64,000 bases of DNA from Bacteroidales bacterium UBA1410 (GCA_002305015.1 DBPW01000026.1:16721-80720); one strand, 5' to 3'. Shown: positions 45,302 to 55,448, counted from the first letter of the stretch. The notes: generated from the letters alone by a model not told the origin. Translations and numbers: made by a program.

Positions 45302-46903
45302 ATGAAAAAAATAATTTATACATTAGGTGTGTTTATCCTGGTAATCTTTGTCAATACCTCCTGTAAGGATACACTTGATTTAGCACCTATAGACTATTAT
45401 GGAAGCGGCAACTTTTGGAAAACTTTGCCGCAAACGGAAGCCTATGTAAACGGCATTCATTTGGATCTACGTTCTACAAATTTTACCCGTAAATTCTTAA
45501 TGGGTGAAGCTCGTGGCGGTCTCCAAAAAATTGGCACCAGCTCTCAAGGTTTATCTACCTACAACGATATTATAAAAAATAATTCTCTCGATGGTAATAA
45601 TCCCGGCCTTACCTCCTGGGCAGGCTTATATGGTAATATCTTTGATTGCAATTTGGTGATTCAAATGGTAGAAGGAAGCGACATCCATAAAAATAATAAA
45701 GAAAAAGTAGATATACTTCTAGGACAGACTTACGGCATTCGGGCACTCTATTATTTTACACTTTATAGAGCCTATGGCGGAGTACCATTGGTTAGACGGG
45801 TAAAAGTACTCGACGGTCAAGTTTCACCAACCGATTTATATACCGGACGTGCTACTCCGAAAACGGTTATGGATTCTATAAAATCGGATATACAAAAATC
45901 ACTGGCTTATTTCGGAACATACCAAGATGCAGGAACCATTGATAATGTCATGTGGTCTAAAGTTGCTTCACAAATGCTTGCGGCCGAAATATATTTATGG
46001 TCAGCCAAAGTAAGTTTGGGCGATCAAAAACCTGCAGCAGACGATTTATCAAAAGCTGAAAATTATTTACTGGCAGTAAAAAATGATTCTCGCTTCGGAC
46101 TGTTAAACAATTTTGCAGATGTTTTTTCAACAAACAACGAAAAAAACAAAGAAATCATTTTCGCCATAAACTATGCGGATGGAGAAGCAACGAGTAATGC
46201 CGGCGATTTTGTATATGCTCCTCAAAATATGATAGGTATTTTCTATAATCGCAATGGAAAAAAGATTGATACAGATATTTTGGATTTAAGAGGAACAGGA
46301 TGGCAACGCTACGAATACACAAATGAATTCTGGCTTTCATTTGAGGAAAAAGACAAAAGACGTGATGCTACTTTTATGGATTATTACAATGACAAGGGTA
46401 AATTAGAAGGTACGGTTTTAAAAAAATTTCTCGGTTCAATCAACAGCGCCGGGAACAGGGTGTTCGACACCAACGAACCTTTGTATCGTTATGCAGATGT
46501 TCTTCTTATGCTTGCTGAAATCGAAAATATGAAGGGTGGCGATCCTGCCCAATATATCAACCAAATACGTAAACGTGCCTACGGAAACGACTTTGATCCT
46601 GCAACTGATAGTTATCACAATAGCGACTTCAAAACCAATGAGTTGGAAATATTAAAAGAACGTGATAGGGAGTTTGTATATGAAGGAAAACGTTGGTATG
46701 ATGTCTGTCGCTTGAAAGATGCAAAAGACGGAAAACCATTGGCATTTGATAACGCATCGACATACCGTGGATTGCCTGTGCTCAAATCCAATGAAACACA
46801 TAAGCTCTTATGGCCGGTGGATAAAAACACATTAAACGCCGATCCCTTGCTCAAGCAAACTCCGGGCTATAAAGTTGGCGATCAAGAAGAAGAAACGTGG
46901 TAA
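45302..46903 (+). CDS. SusD/RagB-type glycan-binding lipoprotein (sialic acid binding)
   Basis: 533-residue surface lipoprotein that lids the SusC channel. Lipobox Cys in VNTSCKDTLDLAP. Helical TPR-like SusD core with GQTYGIRALYYFTLYRAYGGVPLV (the conserved RALYYF...L...YG motif) and C-terminal LKERDREFVYEGKRWYDVCRLK, both standard for the family. By position it corresponds to NanU, a high-affinity sialic-acid-binding protein. A strong hairpin terminator follows at 46963, so downstream enzyme genes may be less expressed. Confidence 0.95.
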   Translation: MKKIIYTLGVFILVIFVNTSCKDTLDLAPIDYYGSGNFWKTLPQTEAYVNGIHLDLRSTNFTRKFLMGEARGGLQKIGTSSQGLSTYNDIIKNNSLDGNNPGLTSWAGLYGNIFDCNLVIQMVEGSDIHKNNKEKVDILLGQTYGIRALYYFTLYRAYGGVPLVRRVKVLDGQVSPTDLYTGRATPKTVMDSIKSDIQKSLAYFGTYQDAGTIDNVMWSKVASQMLAAEIYLWSAKVSLGDQKPAADDLSKAENYLLAVKNDSRFGLLNNFADVFSTNNEKNKEIIFAINYADGEATSNAGDFVYAPQNMIGIFYNRNGKKIDTDILDLRGTGWQRYEYTNEFWLSFEEKDKRRDATFMDYYNDKGKLEGTVLKKFLGSINSAGNRVFDTNEPLYRYADVLLMLAEIENMKGGDPAQYINQIRKRAYGNDFDPATDSYHNSDFKTNELEILKERDREFVYEGKRWYDVCRLKDAKDGKPLAFDNASTYRGLPVLKSNETHKLLWPVDKNTLNADPLLKQTPGYKVGDQEEETW

Positions 46904-46962
46904 ATAGCATTATGATTGAGTTTGACAAGCATTTTAAAATTTTCAATTTATAAATTCAAATT

Positions 46963-47006
46963 ATTAAGCAGTAAATTCTTAATAGCAAATTTACTGCTTA
47001 ATTTTT
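46963..47006 (+). terminator. intra-operon terminator after susD
   Basis: TTAAGCAGTAAATT (46964-46977) pairs perfectly with AATTTACTGCTTAA (46988-47001), extendable by one A-T pair, followed by TTTTT. It lies between the uptake pair and the enzyme genes. Confidence 0.8.
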
Positions 47007-47051
47007 CTCCTGTTAATGTTTTTAAGTCCGGCTAAAAAACAAACAATCGAT

Positions 47052-48125
47052 ATGAAAAAATGGATGATTTTTTTGGGGTGTATAACCTATTTTCTCTCTG
47101 TTTATTCTCAAACACGATACGTCAATGCCGATCAATTCCCGCTTATCGGAAAAATTTCCGAAGAAACGGAAACTCGTTATGAACGTTTACCTGCAACGTT
47201 GAAAAACCAATGCAGACCCTCTTTATGGAAGCTGGGGAAAAACACATCCGGTCTTGCTGTACGGTTTTGTTCGAACAGTACCACCATTGCGGCTAAATGG
47301 GAAGTATTAAACAATGCACATATGGATCACATGACCGATGTTGGTTGCAAAGGGCTCGACCTTTATGCATGGGAAGGCGATCATTGGCAATTTGTAAATT
47401 CAGCACGTCCAACAGGGAAAGTAAACGAAAAACAAATCATCGCAAATATGGCACCCGGAGAACGGGAATACCTGTTATTTCTACCGTTATATGATGGGAT
47501 TGTTTCGCTTTCCATAGGGGTTGACTCTCTTGCAGCCCTCAAACAACCCAACTTGACATACCCCAAAACCGACTCCCCGATTGTTATTTACGGCACAAGC
47601 ATAACTCAAGGGGGTTGTGCCGCTCGTCCGGGAATGTCGTTCTCAAATATCCTTACTCGTCGCCTCAATCGAGAAGTGATTAATCTGGGATTTAGCGGAA
47701 ACGGAAAACTGGATTACGAAATAGCCGAAACAATGGCCAAAAGACACGATGCTGCCTTGTTTATCCTTGATTTTATCCCCAATGTAAATGATGAGCAAAT
47801 CAAAGAAAAAACCGCTACTTTTGTAAAAATACTTCGAGAAGAAAATCCGAATACCCCTATACTGTTCGTGGAATCGGTAATTTTCCCACATTCATTGTAC
47901 GACAAAATTGCTTTTGATGTGGTTGCAAAAAAGAATAGGATGTTAAAGCAGGAAGTCGAAAAATTGAAACAGGCCGGAGATATTAATATCTACTACCTTT
48001 CAAGCGAAAATCTGATTGGTGATGATGGTGAAGCAACGGTTGACGGTATACATTTTACCGATCTCGGCTTTGTCAGGATGGCCGAAAAACTGCAGGAAAA
48101 GATATTCACGATCCTGCCATATTAA
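47052..48125 (+). CDS. SGNH-family esterase, probable sialate O-acetylesterase
   Basis: 357 residues from the ATG at 47052 (signal peptide MKKWMIFLGCITYFLSVYSQ; frame open to 47016). N-terminal beta domain with the GxDLY-type motif KGLDLYAW, then a GDSL/SGNH hydrolase: block I IYGTSITQGG (nucleophile Ser183), block II NLGFSGNGKLD with Gly and Asn, and block V DGIHFTDLG with the Asp-His pair. A catalytic set is complete. Its place between SusD and sialidase fits removal of O-acetyl groups from sialic acid so the sialidase can act, as shown for NanS of related species. Confidence 0.88.
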   Translation: MKKWMIFLGCITYFLSVYSQTRYVNADQFPLIGKISEETETRYERLPATLKNQCRPSLWKLGKNTSGLAVRFCSNSTTIAAKWEVLNNAHMDHMTDVGCKGLDLYAWEGDHWQFVNSARPTGKVNEKQIIANMAPGEREYLLFLPLYDGIVSLSIGVDSLAALKQPNLTYPKTDSPIVIYGTSITQGGCAARPGMSFSNILTRRLNREVINLGFSGNGKLDYEIAETMAKRHDAALFILDFIPNVNDEQIKEKTATFVKILREENPNTPILFVESVIFPHSLYDKIAFDVVAKKNRMLKQEVEKLKQAGDINIYYLSSENLIGDDGEATVDGIHFTDLGFVRMAEKLQEKIFTILPY

Positions 48126-48236
48126 CGCTCTATTCATACCCTGTTTATTTAACTTTAAGGATTCAAAATATAGGTATGTTTATCTCTTATGGAAAATAGT
48201 AAAATAGTGTTCATGAAAATAAAAAAACCGATTGAA

Positions 48237-49877
48237 ATGAAAAAAACGACATTGACTCTCTTATTTTTCTCTATTTTTATAGGATGCTTCTCTTCCCATA
48301 AAGAAATGTATTCCATCCCGGGAATCGAAAAAATCACAATAGATGCGCCCACACAAGCACTTTTCCGGGGAAAGCCAAATGATAATGTGGTCATTATCCA
48401 AATAACTCCTACTAATAATAGTCGGAAACAAATCTCCAAAATTAAGTTCTCATTCAACGATCGAATTGATTCTATTTTTAAACAAGCCTGCCTATACAAG
48501 CAAAGCGATGAAACAAACGATTTGATAGCCGAAACTGACAATTTCCCTTTGAATACAGAAATCCGGTTTGATTTGAATGAAGAAATAACGAATGAAAAAA
48601 CATGTGTTTTTACTCTTGGGCTAAATTTAAATCCCAAGATCGATCTTTCTGCAAAAGCTTGTTTGTCAAAAATTCAAATCACCTTCGAAGACGGCAGCAC
48701 GTATGTATCAGCACCTGATGCCGTTTTCAGACCGGCGATAGAATTACGGGCTGCCGGTCAAGACAATTGCCATACCTATCGGATTCCGGGAATAATCACC
48801 ACAAACAAAGGTACTTTAATCGTCGTTTACGATAATCGTTATGCACGGAGCAAGGATCTTCAGGAAGATATCGATATCGGTATGAGTCGAAGTGAGGATG
48901 GAGGCGAAACATGGGAACCCATGAAGGTCATAATGGATATGGATGAATGGGGCGGAAAACCTGAATATCTCAACGGCGTAGGAGATCCGTCCATTCTCTA
49001 CGATCATAAAAACAATACGATATGGGTGGCAGCACTATGGATACATGGATTTAACAGAGATGATATGGCATGGTGGGTTTCTCAACCCGGGATGACGCCC
49101 GAAAAGACCGGACAATTTATGCTTGTCAAAAGCACGGATGACGGAAAAACATGGTCAAAACCCATCAATATTACTCAGCAAATAAAAGACCCTTCCTGGC
49201 AGTTACTCCTGCAAGGACCCGGTCGGGGCATTTGTATGGACGACGGAACACTCGTCTTTCCGGCACAATTTAAGGCCGATATCGGCACAAAGGCGTTAGA
49301 TGGAGGAAAATACACCAGCCATTCCACCATTATATTTAGCAAGGATGGAGGGAATACGTGGCATATCGGTACAGGGGCAAAGCCCAACACTACGGAAGCA
49401 CAAGTTGTGCAACTAAGCAATGGCAGTTTGATGTTGAACATGCGCGACGACAGAAACAGACAAATAAAAGACAACACCAATGGCCGCGCCGTTGCAGTTA
49501 CAAACGACATGGGAAAAACATGGATCGTGCATCCTTCATCAAACGGTGCACTACCTGAGCCTAATTGCATGGCAAGTATTATCGGAGCGAATGTGTGGGT
49601 AGGAAAAGAAAATAAAAAAGTTCTTTTCTTCTCGAATCCTGCCGACAAATATCGTCGAATCAATATGACCATAAAGGCCAGTTTGGATGAAGGTATGACT
49701 TGGCCCGAACAATATCATCTTCTTATTCATGCGCCTGAAGGTTTTGGATATTCTTGCCTGACAATGGTTGACGAACAACACGTCGGAATAGTGTATGAAG
49801 GAAATAGAAATCTCATTTTTCAAAAAATAGCCGTTTCGGATATAATTGCCGACCAAAATATAAATAACCCGCAATAA
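48237..49877 (+). CDS. sialidase (exo-alpha-neuraminidase), lipoprotein
   Basis: 546 residues from the ATG at 48237, giving a lipoprotein signal (MKKTTLTLLFFSIFIGC); upstream in-frame starts are less likely. N-terminal sialidase-associated domain, then a six-blade propeller with the FRIP-type motif TYRIPGI and five Asp boxes: SRSEDGGETW, STDDGKTW, FSKDGGNTW, VTNDMGKTW and ASLDEGMTW. Arg, Glu and Tyr positions of GH33 are compatible (MRDDRNRQ, GYSCLTM, IVYEGNR). It releases terminal sialic acid from host glycoconjugates at the cell surface. Confidence 0.96.
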   Translation: MKKTTLTLLFFSIFIGCFSSHKEMYSIPGIEKITIDAPTQALFRGKPNDNVVIIQITPTNNSRKQISKIKFSFNDRIDSIFKQACLYKQSDETNDLIAETDNFPLNTEIRFDLNEEITNEKTCVFTLGLNLNPKIDLSAKACLSKIQITFEDGSTYVSAPDAVFRPAIELRAAGQDNCHTYRIPGIITTNKGTLIVVYDNRYARSKDLQEDIDIGMSRSEDGGETWEPMKVIMDMDEWGGKPEYLNGVGDPSILYDHKNNTIWVAALWIHGFNRDDMAWWVSQPGMTPEKTGQFMLVKSTDDGKTWSKPINITQQIKDPSWQLLLQGPGRGICMDDGTLVFPAQFKADIGTKALDGGKYTSHSTIIFSKDGGNTWHIGTGAKPNTTEAQVVQLSNGSLMLNMRDDRNRQIKDNTNGRAVAVTNDMGKTWIVHPSSNGALPEPNCMASIIGANVWVGKENKKVLFFSNPADKYRRINMTIKASLDEGMTWPEQYHLLIHAPEGFGYSCLTMVDEQHVGIVYEGNRNLIFQKIAVSDIIADQNINNPQ

Positions 49878-49894
49878 TAATTGATGTGAAATTC

Positions 49895-51112
49895 ATGTCC
49901 CGATTTCAACAGATAGTAATACGTTTAACGTTTATCGTATTAATTAGCTGCATTTTTTCATCATGTAAAGAAATGAATAAAACAACAACTAATTTGACCA
50001 TCATCTGGCACAAGGTTTCCACAGAAGGCCTAAGAGGAAATTTACAAAAAGGTGTTTCAGCGTCATACGCTGCTATTATTCAAGATAAACTTTTAGTGGC
50101 AGGAGGTTGCAACTTCCCCGATAAGCTCGGTTTTGAGGGGGGGACAAAAGTATACTATGACGATATCTTGATGATGGATACTACAACCCTCGACAAATGG
50201 ACTTGGGTAGGTAAACTTCCTAAACCTGCTGCATACGGGGTTTCCATTCGGTTATCATCCAACGAAACGCTCTGGATCGGAGGAAACACAGGAAAAGAAT
50301 CATTGAAAAATGGATATAGTGTATCGTTGCAGAAAACGGGAGAACCCAAATTGGATTCTCTCCCGGTATTACCGACAACGATGGATAATTTTGCCGGTTG
50401 TGCCATAAAAAATTCCGTTTTTGTTGGAGGTGGAAATGTCAACGATAAGCCAAGTAACATTTTTTATTCCATCGACATAAAAAATGACTCAACATGGAAA
50501 AAACTCCCTCCCTTTCCGGGTATACCTCGAGTGCAACCGGTAATGGCAGGAATTAAAAATGATGAGAAAAACTATGTTTATTTGCTGGGAGGTTTTTTCG
50601 GGGGAGATGAAATTCACTCACCCGAAATGGCAAAAGATGTATTTCGGTATTGCGTTGAAGACAGCACATGGGAAAAGGTAGGAGAACAAATTGATCCCGA
50701 CACGCAAAAACCATTCTCTCTGGCCGGAGCCGTTGCAATGCCCATACAAAACCGATATATTTTATGTATGGGAGGGGTTAATTACGACATATTCCTAAAT
50801 GCCATCACCACACAATATAACATCCATTTTAATCGGCTACTCACCGACGAAGAAAAAGAACAGAAAAACAACGCATTTTCAAAAACATACATGACTCAGC
50901 CGATAGCATATTACAAGTTCAACCCCGAATGCCGAATCTTTGATACAAAAACCAATCAATGGCAAACAATAGACGTTACTCCAAATGCCACACGTGCAGG
51001 AGCTACTCTTGTTTTTAAGAACGATACTTTTTATCTCGTACAAGGAGAATTGAAGCCGGGTGTTCGTACGCCAATCACATGGAAAGGAGAAATCAGATTA
51101 AACGCAAACTAA
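49895..51112 (+). CDS. nanM: kelch-type N-acetylneuraminate mutarotase (NanM-like), lipoprotein
   Basis: 405 residues from ATG 49895 (a GTG at 49886 is in frame). Lipoprotein signal ending IFSSC. Kelch propeller of the cyclically permuted mutarotase family: DKLLVAGGCNFPD, YYDDILMMDTTTLDKWTWVGKLPKPAAYGVSI, LWIGGNTG, VFVGGGNVN, YVYLLGGFFGG and SLAGAVAMPIQNRYILCMGG. Speeds conversion of alpha- to beta-Neu5Ac after sialidase release. E. coli NanM is periplasmic and soluble; the lipid anchor here would hold the reaction at a membrane. Its stop abuts the next ATG directly. Confidence 0.92.
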   Translation: MSRFQQIVIRLTFIVLISCIFSSCKEMNKTTTNLTIIWHKVSTEGLRGNLQKGVSASYAAIIQDKLLVAGGCNFPDKLGFEGGTKVYYDDILMMDTTTLDKWTWVGKLPKPAAYGVSIRLSSNETLWIGGNTGKESLKNGYSVSLQKTGEPKLDSLPVLPTTMDNFAGCAIKNSVFVGGGNVNDKPSNIFYSIDIKNDSTWKKLPPFPGIPRVQPVMAGIKNDEKNYVYLLGGFFGGDEIHSPEMAKDVFRYCVEDSTWEKVGEQIDPDTQKPFSLAGAVAMPIQNRYILCMGGVNYDIFLNAITTQYNIHFNRLLTDEEKEQKNNAFSKTYMTQPIAYYKFNPECRIFDTKTNQWQTIDVTPNATRAGATLVFKNDTFYLVQGELKPGVRTPITWKGEIRLNAN

Positions 51113-53098
51113 ATGGGAAAACAACATAAAATAAAAAAATACCTCCTTATTTTCATCTCTTTTATTTGCAGTATAACAACACTTTATGCTGATTACGTTG
51201 ATTATGCTCAGGACACCTTAATGTTAATACCAAAACCTCAGTCCATAAAAATTCAAAACGCTATACACCTATTTGAAGATACAATTAACAACAATAAAAT
51301 TACTATACACTACGTTTCCTCCATACCTCAGGCATTTGTAAATCAAAGAGAAGCATATCATTTGACAATTACTCCCGACAGTATTCTTATAAAGGCAACT
51401 GCCGAACAAGGTGTCTATTGGGCTAAACAAACATTGAACCAGCTCATTACACAATATCGCAGCAAGCACTATTTGCCGTGTTGCGAAATTGTCGACTGGC
51501 CTGCTTTTCATATACGTGGTTTCATGCATGATGTGGGAAGAAGCTACATCTCTCCCGATGAGCTGAAACAGGAAATCACAATTTTATCCACTTACAAAAT
51601 AAATACATTTCATTGGCATCTAACCGAAGATTTAGGGTGGAGATTAGAAAGTAAAATTTACCCGCAACTCAATGATAGTGCCAACTTCGGTCGCCTCCCG
51701 GGAAAATATTATACCATAGACGAAGCCAAAGATATTGCGGCATTTTGCAAAGCACACCACGTGTTGCTTATTCCGGAAATAGATATGCCGGGGCATAGTG
51801 CTGCTTTCAGAAAAGCATTCGGTTGTGATATGCAAAGTCCTGAAGGAACGGATATTCTGAAACAATTGCTCAAAGAAATTTGCATCGAGATTTTCCCCGA
51901 TCTGCCTTATCTTCATATCGGAACCGATGAAGTAGAAATCACAAATCCGGAATTTGTGCCTGAAATGGTGCAACACATTCGTTCAATGGGGAAAAAAGTG
52001 ATTTCCTGGAATCCCGGATATACCTACCATCCGGGAGAAATCGATAAGATACAAATGTGGAGTTCGCGCGGAAAACCATTAACCAATACGCCGGCTATTG
52101 ATTCTCGGTACCATTATATCAATCATTTTGACAATTTTGCCGATTTAATTGCCCTGTATAATAGCAACATCGGCAACCGGGAATATGAAGAAGATAACAT
52201 CATAGGAGCAATAATGGCTGTATGGAACGATCGATTTGTATATCCCGAAAAACATATTTTGATCGAAAATGCTTTCTATCCTTTAATGCTAACTTTTGCC
52301 GAAAGTTCATGGCAAGGCGGACGCAAAAAATATTTCGAACAACAAGGCACATTATTAAAAGAAGGTACACCGGAATACCCGCTTTTTATTGATTTTGAAA
52401 ATCGATTGCTCTGGCATAAACAAAATATATTCAAAGATTTACCTTTTCCCTATGTACGCCAAACAAACGTGAAATGGCGCATCACCGATGCTTTTCCTAA
52501 TCACGGCAATCTACGCCAATCATTTCCTCCTGAAAAAAAGCTAAAAAACCACTATACTTATCAGGGAAAAACGTATCATACCCGCAAAGCTATTGGTGCT
52601 GCCATATACCTACGTCATGTATGGGGAGAGGTGATACCCTCATTTTACGATAACCCTAAGCCCAATCATACAGCATATGCATATACATGGGTTTGGTCGC
52701 CAAAAAGACAAACCGTTGGGGCATGGATAAGCACACAAAATTACAGCAGGTCGGAAAAAGATTTGCCTCCTCCTCAAGGAAAATGGGATTATCGGGAAAG
52801 TAAAATAATGATCAACGATAAAGAAATTCAACCGCCGGTTTGGAGTAATAATCACGCCATTCTCTCAAATGAAATTCCACTTGGAAACGAAAATTTTGCC
52901 GTGCGTCCACCTATTCCCGTAACCTTGAAAAAAGGTTGGAATAAAATAGTATTGAAATTACCGATAGGCAAATTTTCCACAAAGGAAGTGCGTCTGCAAA
53001 AATGGATGTTTACGTGTGTGTTTGTTACCCTCGACGGTATGGATGAAGTGAAAGGACTTATTTATAACCCCGATAAAAAAAATCAATGGAAAAAATGA
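51113..53098 (+). CDS. beta-N-acetylhexosaminidase (GH20)
   Basis: 661 residues with a signal peptide (KKYLLIFISFICSITTLYAD). GH20b domain about 35-130, catalytic barrel with RGFMHDVGRSYISPDELKQE, FHWHLTEDLGWRLES, IPEIDMPGHSAAFRKAF and the catalytic Asp272-Glu273 in LHIGTDEVEI, then a C-terminal beta region. Removes terminal GlcNAc or GalNAc from glycans exposed after desialylation. Zero-base junction with nanM and a 4-base overlap with the transporter gene make it part of one operon. Confidence 0.95.
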   Translation: MGKQHKIKKYLLIFISFICSITTLYADYVDYAQDTLMLIPKPQSIKIQNAIHLFEDTINNNKITIHYVSSIPQAFVNQREAYHLTITPDSILIKATAEQGVYWAKQTLNQLITQYRSKHYLPCCEIVDWPAFHIRGFMHDVGRSYISPDELKQEITILSTYKINTFHWHLTEDLGWRLESKIYPQLNDSANFGRLPGKYYTIDEAKDIAAFCKAHHVLLIPEIDMPGHSAAFRKAFGCDMQSPEGTDILKQLLKEICIEIFPDLPYLHIGTDEVEITNPEFVPEMVQHIRSMGKKVISWNPGYTYHPGEIDKIQMWSSRGKPLTNTPAIDSRYHYINHFDNFADLIALYNSNIGNREYEEDNIIGAIMAVWNDRFVYPEKHILIENAFYPLMLTFAESSWQGGRKKYFEQQGTLLKEGTPEYPLFIDFENRLLWHKQNIFKDLPFPYVRQTNVKWRITDAFPNHGNLRQSFPPEKKLKNHYTYQGKTYHTRKAIGAAIYLRHVWGEVIPSFYDNPKPNHTAYAYTWVWSPKRQTVGAWISTQNYSRSEKDLPPPQGKWDYRESKIMINDKEIQPPVWSNNHAILSNEIPLGNENFAVRPPIPVTLKKGWNKIVLKLPIGKFSTKEVRLQKWMFTCVFVTLDGMDEVKGLIYNPDKKNQWKK

Positions 53099-54354
53099 AA
53101 AATAGTAAAGCTTATCCGTGGATTGTAGTAGGATTACTTTGGGTGGTAGCATTGCTTAACTATCTTGATCGACAGATGCTTTCCACTATGCAGGCGGCAA
53201 TGGCTGTTGATATTAAAGAACTGTCAATTGCAGAAAATTTCGGTCGCCTAATGGGAATATTTTTGCTTGTCTACGGCTTTTTAAGCCCCGCAGCAGGGGC
53301 TGTGGCAGATAGAATAAATCGAAAATGGCTCATTGCGGGTAGTTTATTTATATGGTCAGCCGTGACGTATTTTATGGGTTACGCTGCTTCTTTCAACCAA
53401 TTATATTGGCTCAGGGCTTTTATGGGGATAAGCGAAGCATTATACCTTCCTGCAGCATTATCCATGATTGCCGATTATCACACGAATAAAACCCGCTCTT
53501 TGGCAATCGGTATTCATATGACAGGACTTTATACGGGCCAAGCACTGGGTGGTTTTGGTGCTGCAATAGCTGCCAATTATTCGTGGCGAACAGTCTTTCA
53601 TGGTTTTGGCATCGTTGGAGTTGTATATGCAGTTATCCTCATTTTGTTCCTTTATGACAAGGAAAATCATACCAATCGGATTTCTGAAATGAAACCCCAA
53701 AGCGTAAAAGCTGAAAAAGAACCTTTTGGAAAACCATTCGTTGTACTTTTAAGTACAGCATCTTTCTGGATTATGTTATTCTACTTCATCGTTCCAAGTC
53801 TTCCCGGATGGGCAACAAAAAATTGGCTTCCCACATTATTTACAAAAAATCTGGGCATCCCCATGACAATGGCAGGACCAATGGCAACGATTTCCATTGC
53901 CGTCGCATCTCTCATCGGCGTTTTTATTGGCGGACCTCTATCTGACCGATGGGTACTCAAAAACATCAAAGGCCGCATCTACACGAGTGCTATCGGATTA
54001 ACCCTGACTGTACCCTCACTCATACTCTTGGGCTTTGGACATACCTATACAAGTCTCATTTGTTCAGCCTTTTTGTTCGGGATTGGTTATGGAATGTTCG
54101 ACGCCAACAATATGCCCATTCTTTGTCAAATTATCTCTCCCAAATATCGGGCAACAGCCTACGGTATAATGAACATGATGGGAGTTTTTGGAGGATACGC
54201 CATTACAATATTACTTGGAGCTTCTACCGACAAAGGAAGTTTAGGCTCCGATTTTAGCAAATTAGCTTTCTTGGTTTTACTGGCAGTCATTATGGTATTG
54301 CTTTTCTTAAAGCCTAAAAAAGAGTATACCTATACGGAAGAAAATAACATTTAA
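53095..54354 (+). CDS. nanT: MFS transporter, probable sialic acid permease (NanT-like)
   Basis: About 419 residues, 12 membrane helices, major facilitator superfamily. First helix WIVVGLLWVVALLNYLDRQML carries the family NYxDRxxL motif; the loop 2-3 motif is VADRINRKWL. ATG 53095 overlaps the hexosaminidase stop as ATGA; an ATG at 53086 would also work. Its place between hexosaminidase and NanA, as in Tannerella forsythia, supports inner-membrane import of N-acetylneuraminate. Confidence 0.88.
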   Translation: MKNSKAYPWIVVGLLWVVALLNYLDRQMLSTMQAAMAVDIKELSIAENFGRLMGIFLLVYGFLSPAAGAVADRINRKWLIAGSLFIWSAVTYFMGYAASFNQLYWLRAFMGISEALYLPAALSMIADYHTNKTRSLAIGIHMTGLYTGQALGGFGAAIAANYSWRTVFHGFGIVGVVYAVILILFLYDKENHTNRISEMKPQSVKAEKEPFGKPFVVLLSTASFWIMLFYFIVPSLPGWATKNWLPTLFTKNLGIPMTMAGPMATISIAVASLIGVFIGGPLSDRWVLKNIKGRIYTSAIGLTLTVPSLILLGFGHTYTSLICSAFLFGIGYGMFDANNMPILCQIISPKYRATAYGIMNMMGVFGGYAITILLGASTDKGSLGSDFSKLAFLVLLAVIMVLLFLKPKKEYTYTEENNI

Positions 54355-54385
54355 CTTAATAAATCAACATATAAAAAATTACATT

Positions 54386-55309
54386 ATGAATTTCGAAAAA
54401 ATAAAAGGATTGATTGTCGCTCCGTTTACGCCATTTGATAAAAAAGGTGAAGTTGATTTAAGCCCTATCGGAGATTATGCAACGATGTTGCAAAAAAACG
54501 GATTAATAGGAGTATTTATCAATGGTTCTTCAGGTGAAGGCTATATGATGACCGTTGAAGAGCGTATGAAACTGGCAGAAAAATGGATATCGGTTGTAGA
54601 TAAAGAATTCAAAGTTATCGTTCATGTCGGATCAACATGTATAAAAGACAGCTATAAAATGGCACAACATGCTGCTGAAATCGGAGCATTCGGTATAGGT
54701 GCTATGGCTTCACCTTTTCCAAAAGCCGGACGCATTGAAGAACTTGTGAAATATTGCGAAGAAATTGCATGTGCCGCTCCTTCCCTGCCCTTCTATTTTT
54801 ATCATATTCCTGCTCTGAGTGGTGTATACTTACCAATGTTGCCCTTCTTGAAAGCAGCAGAAGACAGGATTCCAAATCTGGCAGGGATTAAGTATACCTA
54901 CGAAAGTTTATATGAATACAATCAATGTATGTTATATAAAAATGGCAAATTCGACATGTTGCACGGACAAGATGAAACCATTCTTTCCGCATTAGTCATG
55001 GGCGGAGCGGAAGGGGGAATTAGCGGCACAGGAAACTACATCGGTAACGTACTGGTGGGTGTAATTAACGAATTCAATAAAGGCAATATTGAAAAAGCAC
55101 GTGAATTACAAAATTACGCCCAAAAAGTCATTAATGTAATTGTAAATTATCGAGGAAACATCGTTGGAGGGAAACGCATTATGAAATTAATCGGCATTGA
55201 CCTAGGCATTAACCGTACGCCATTTCAAAATATATCGGATGAGGAAGAAAATTCTCTAAAGAAAGAATTGGAAAAAATCAATTTCTTTGAGTATTGCAAT
55301 AAATTTTAG
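54386..55309 (+). CDS. nanA: N-acetylneuraminate lyase NanA
   Basis: 307-residue class I aldolase of the DHDPS/NAL family splitting Neu5Ac to ManNAc and pyruvate. Carboxylate-binding GSSGEG at 47-52, catalytic Tyr139 (PFYFYHIPALSG) and Schiff-base Lys169 (AGIKYTYES) are present, and GYMMTVEER after the GSSGEG loop favours the sialate lyase group over DHDPS. Last gene of the operon; its product ManNAc goes to the epimerase encoded first. No GlcNAc or ManNAc kinase gene occurs in the window. Confidence 0.97.
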   Translation: MNFEKIKGLIVAPFTPFDKKGEVDLSPIGDYATMLQKNGLIGVFINGSSGEGYMMTVEERMKLAEKWISVVDKEFKVIVHVGSTCIKDSYKMAQHAAEIGAFGIGAMASPFPKAGRIEELVKYCEEIACAAPSLPFYFYHIPALSGVYLPMLPFLKAAEDRIPNLAGIKYTYESLYEYNQCMLYKNGKFDMLHGQDETILSALVMGGAEGGISGTGNYIGNVLVGVINEFNKGNIEKARELQNYAQKVINVIVNYRGNIVGGKRIMKLIGIDLGINRTPFQNISDEEENSLKKELEKINFFEYCNKF

Positions 55310-55448
55310 CTCAATCTGAGCTTAGAGTAGAAAAATCATGAAAGCAAAAGTAAAGGATCGGCTTCTTGGCTAAGTTCAAATTAGAAGTGCGAATTTCCCG
55401 GTAAGTTTTATATTGTATCGTACTGTTTTTGTTCACATTTATTGAAAA

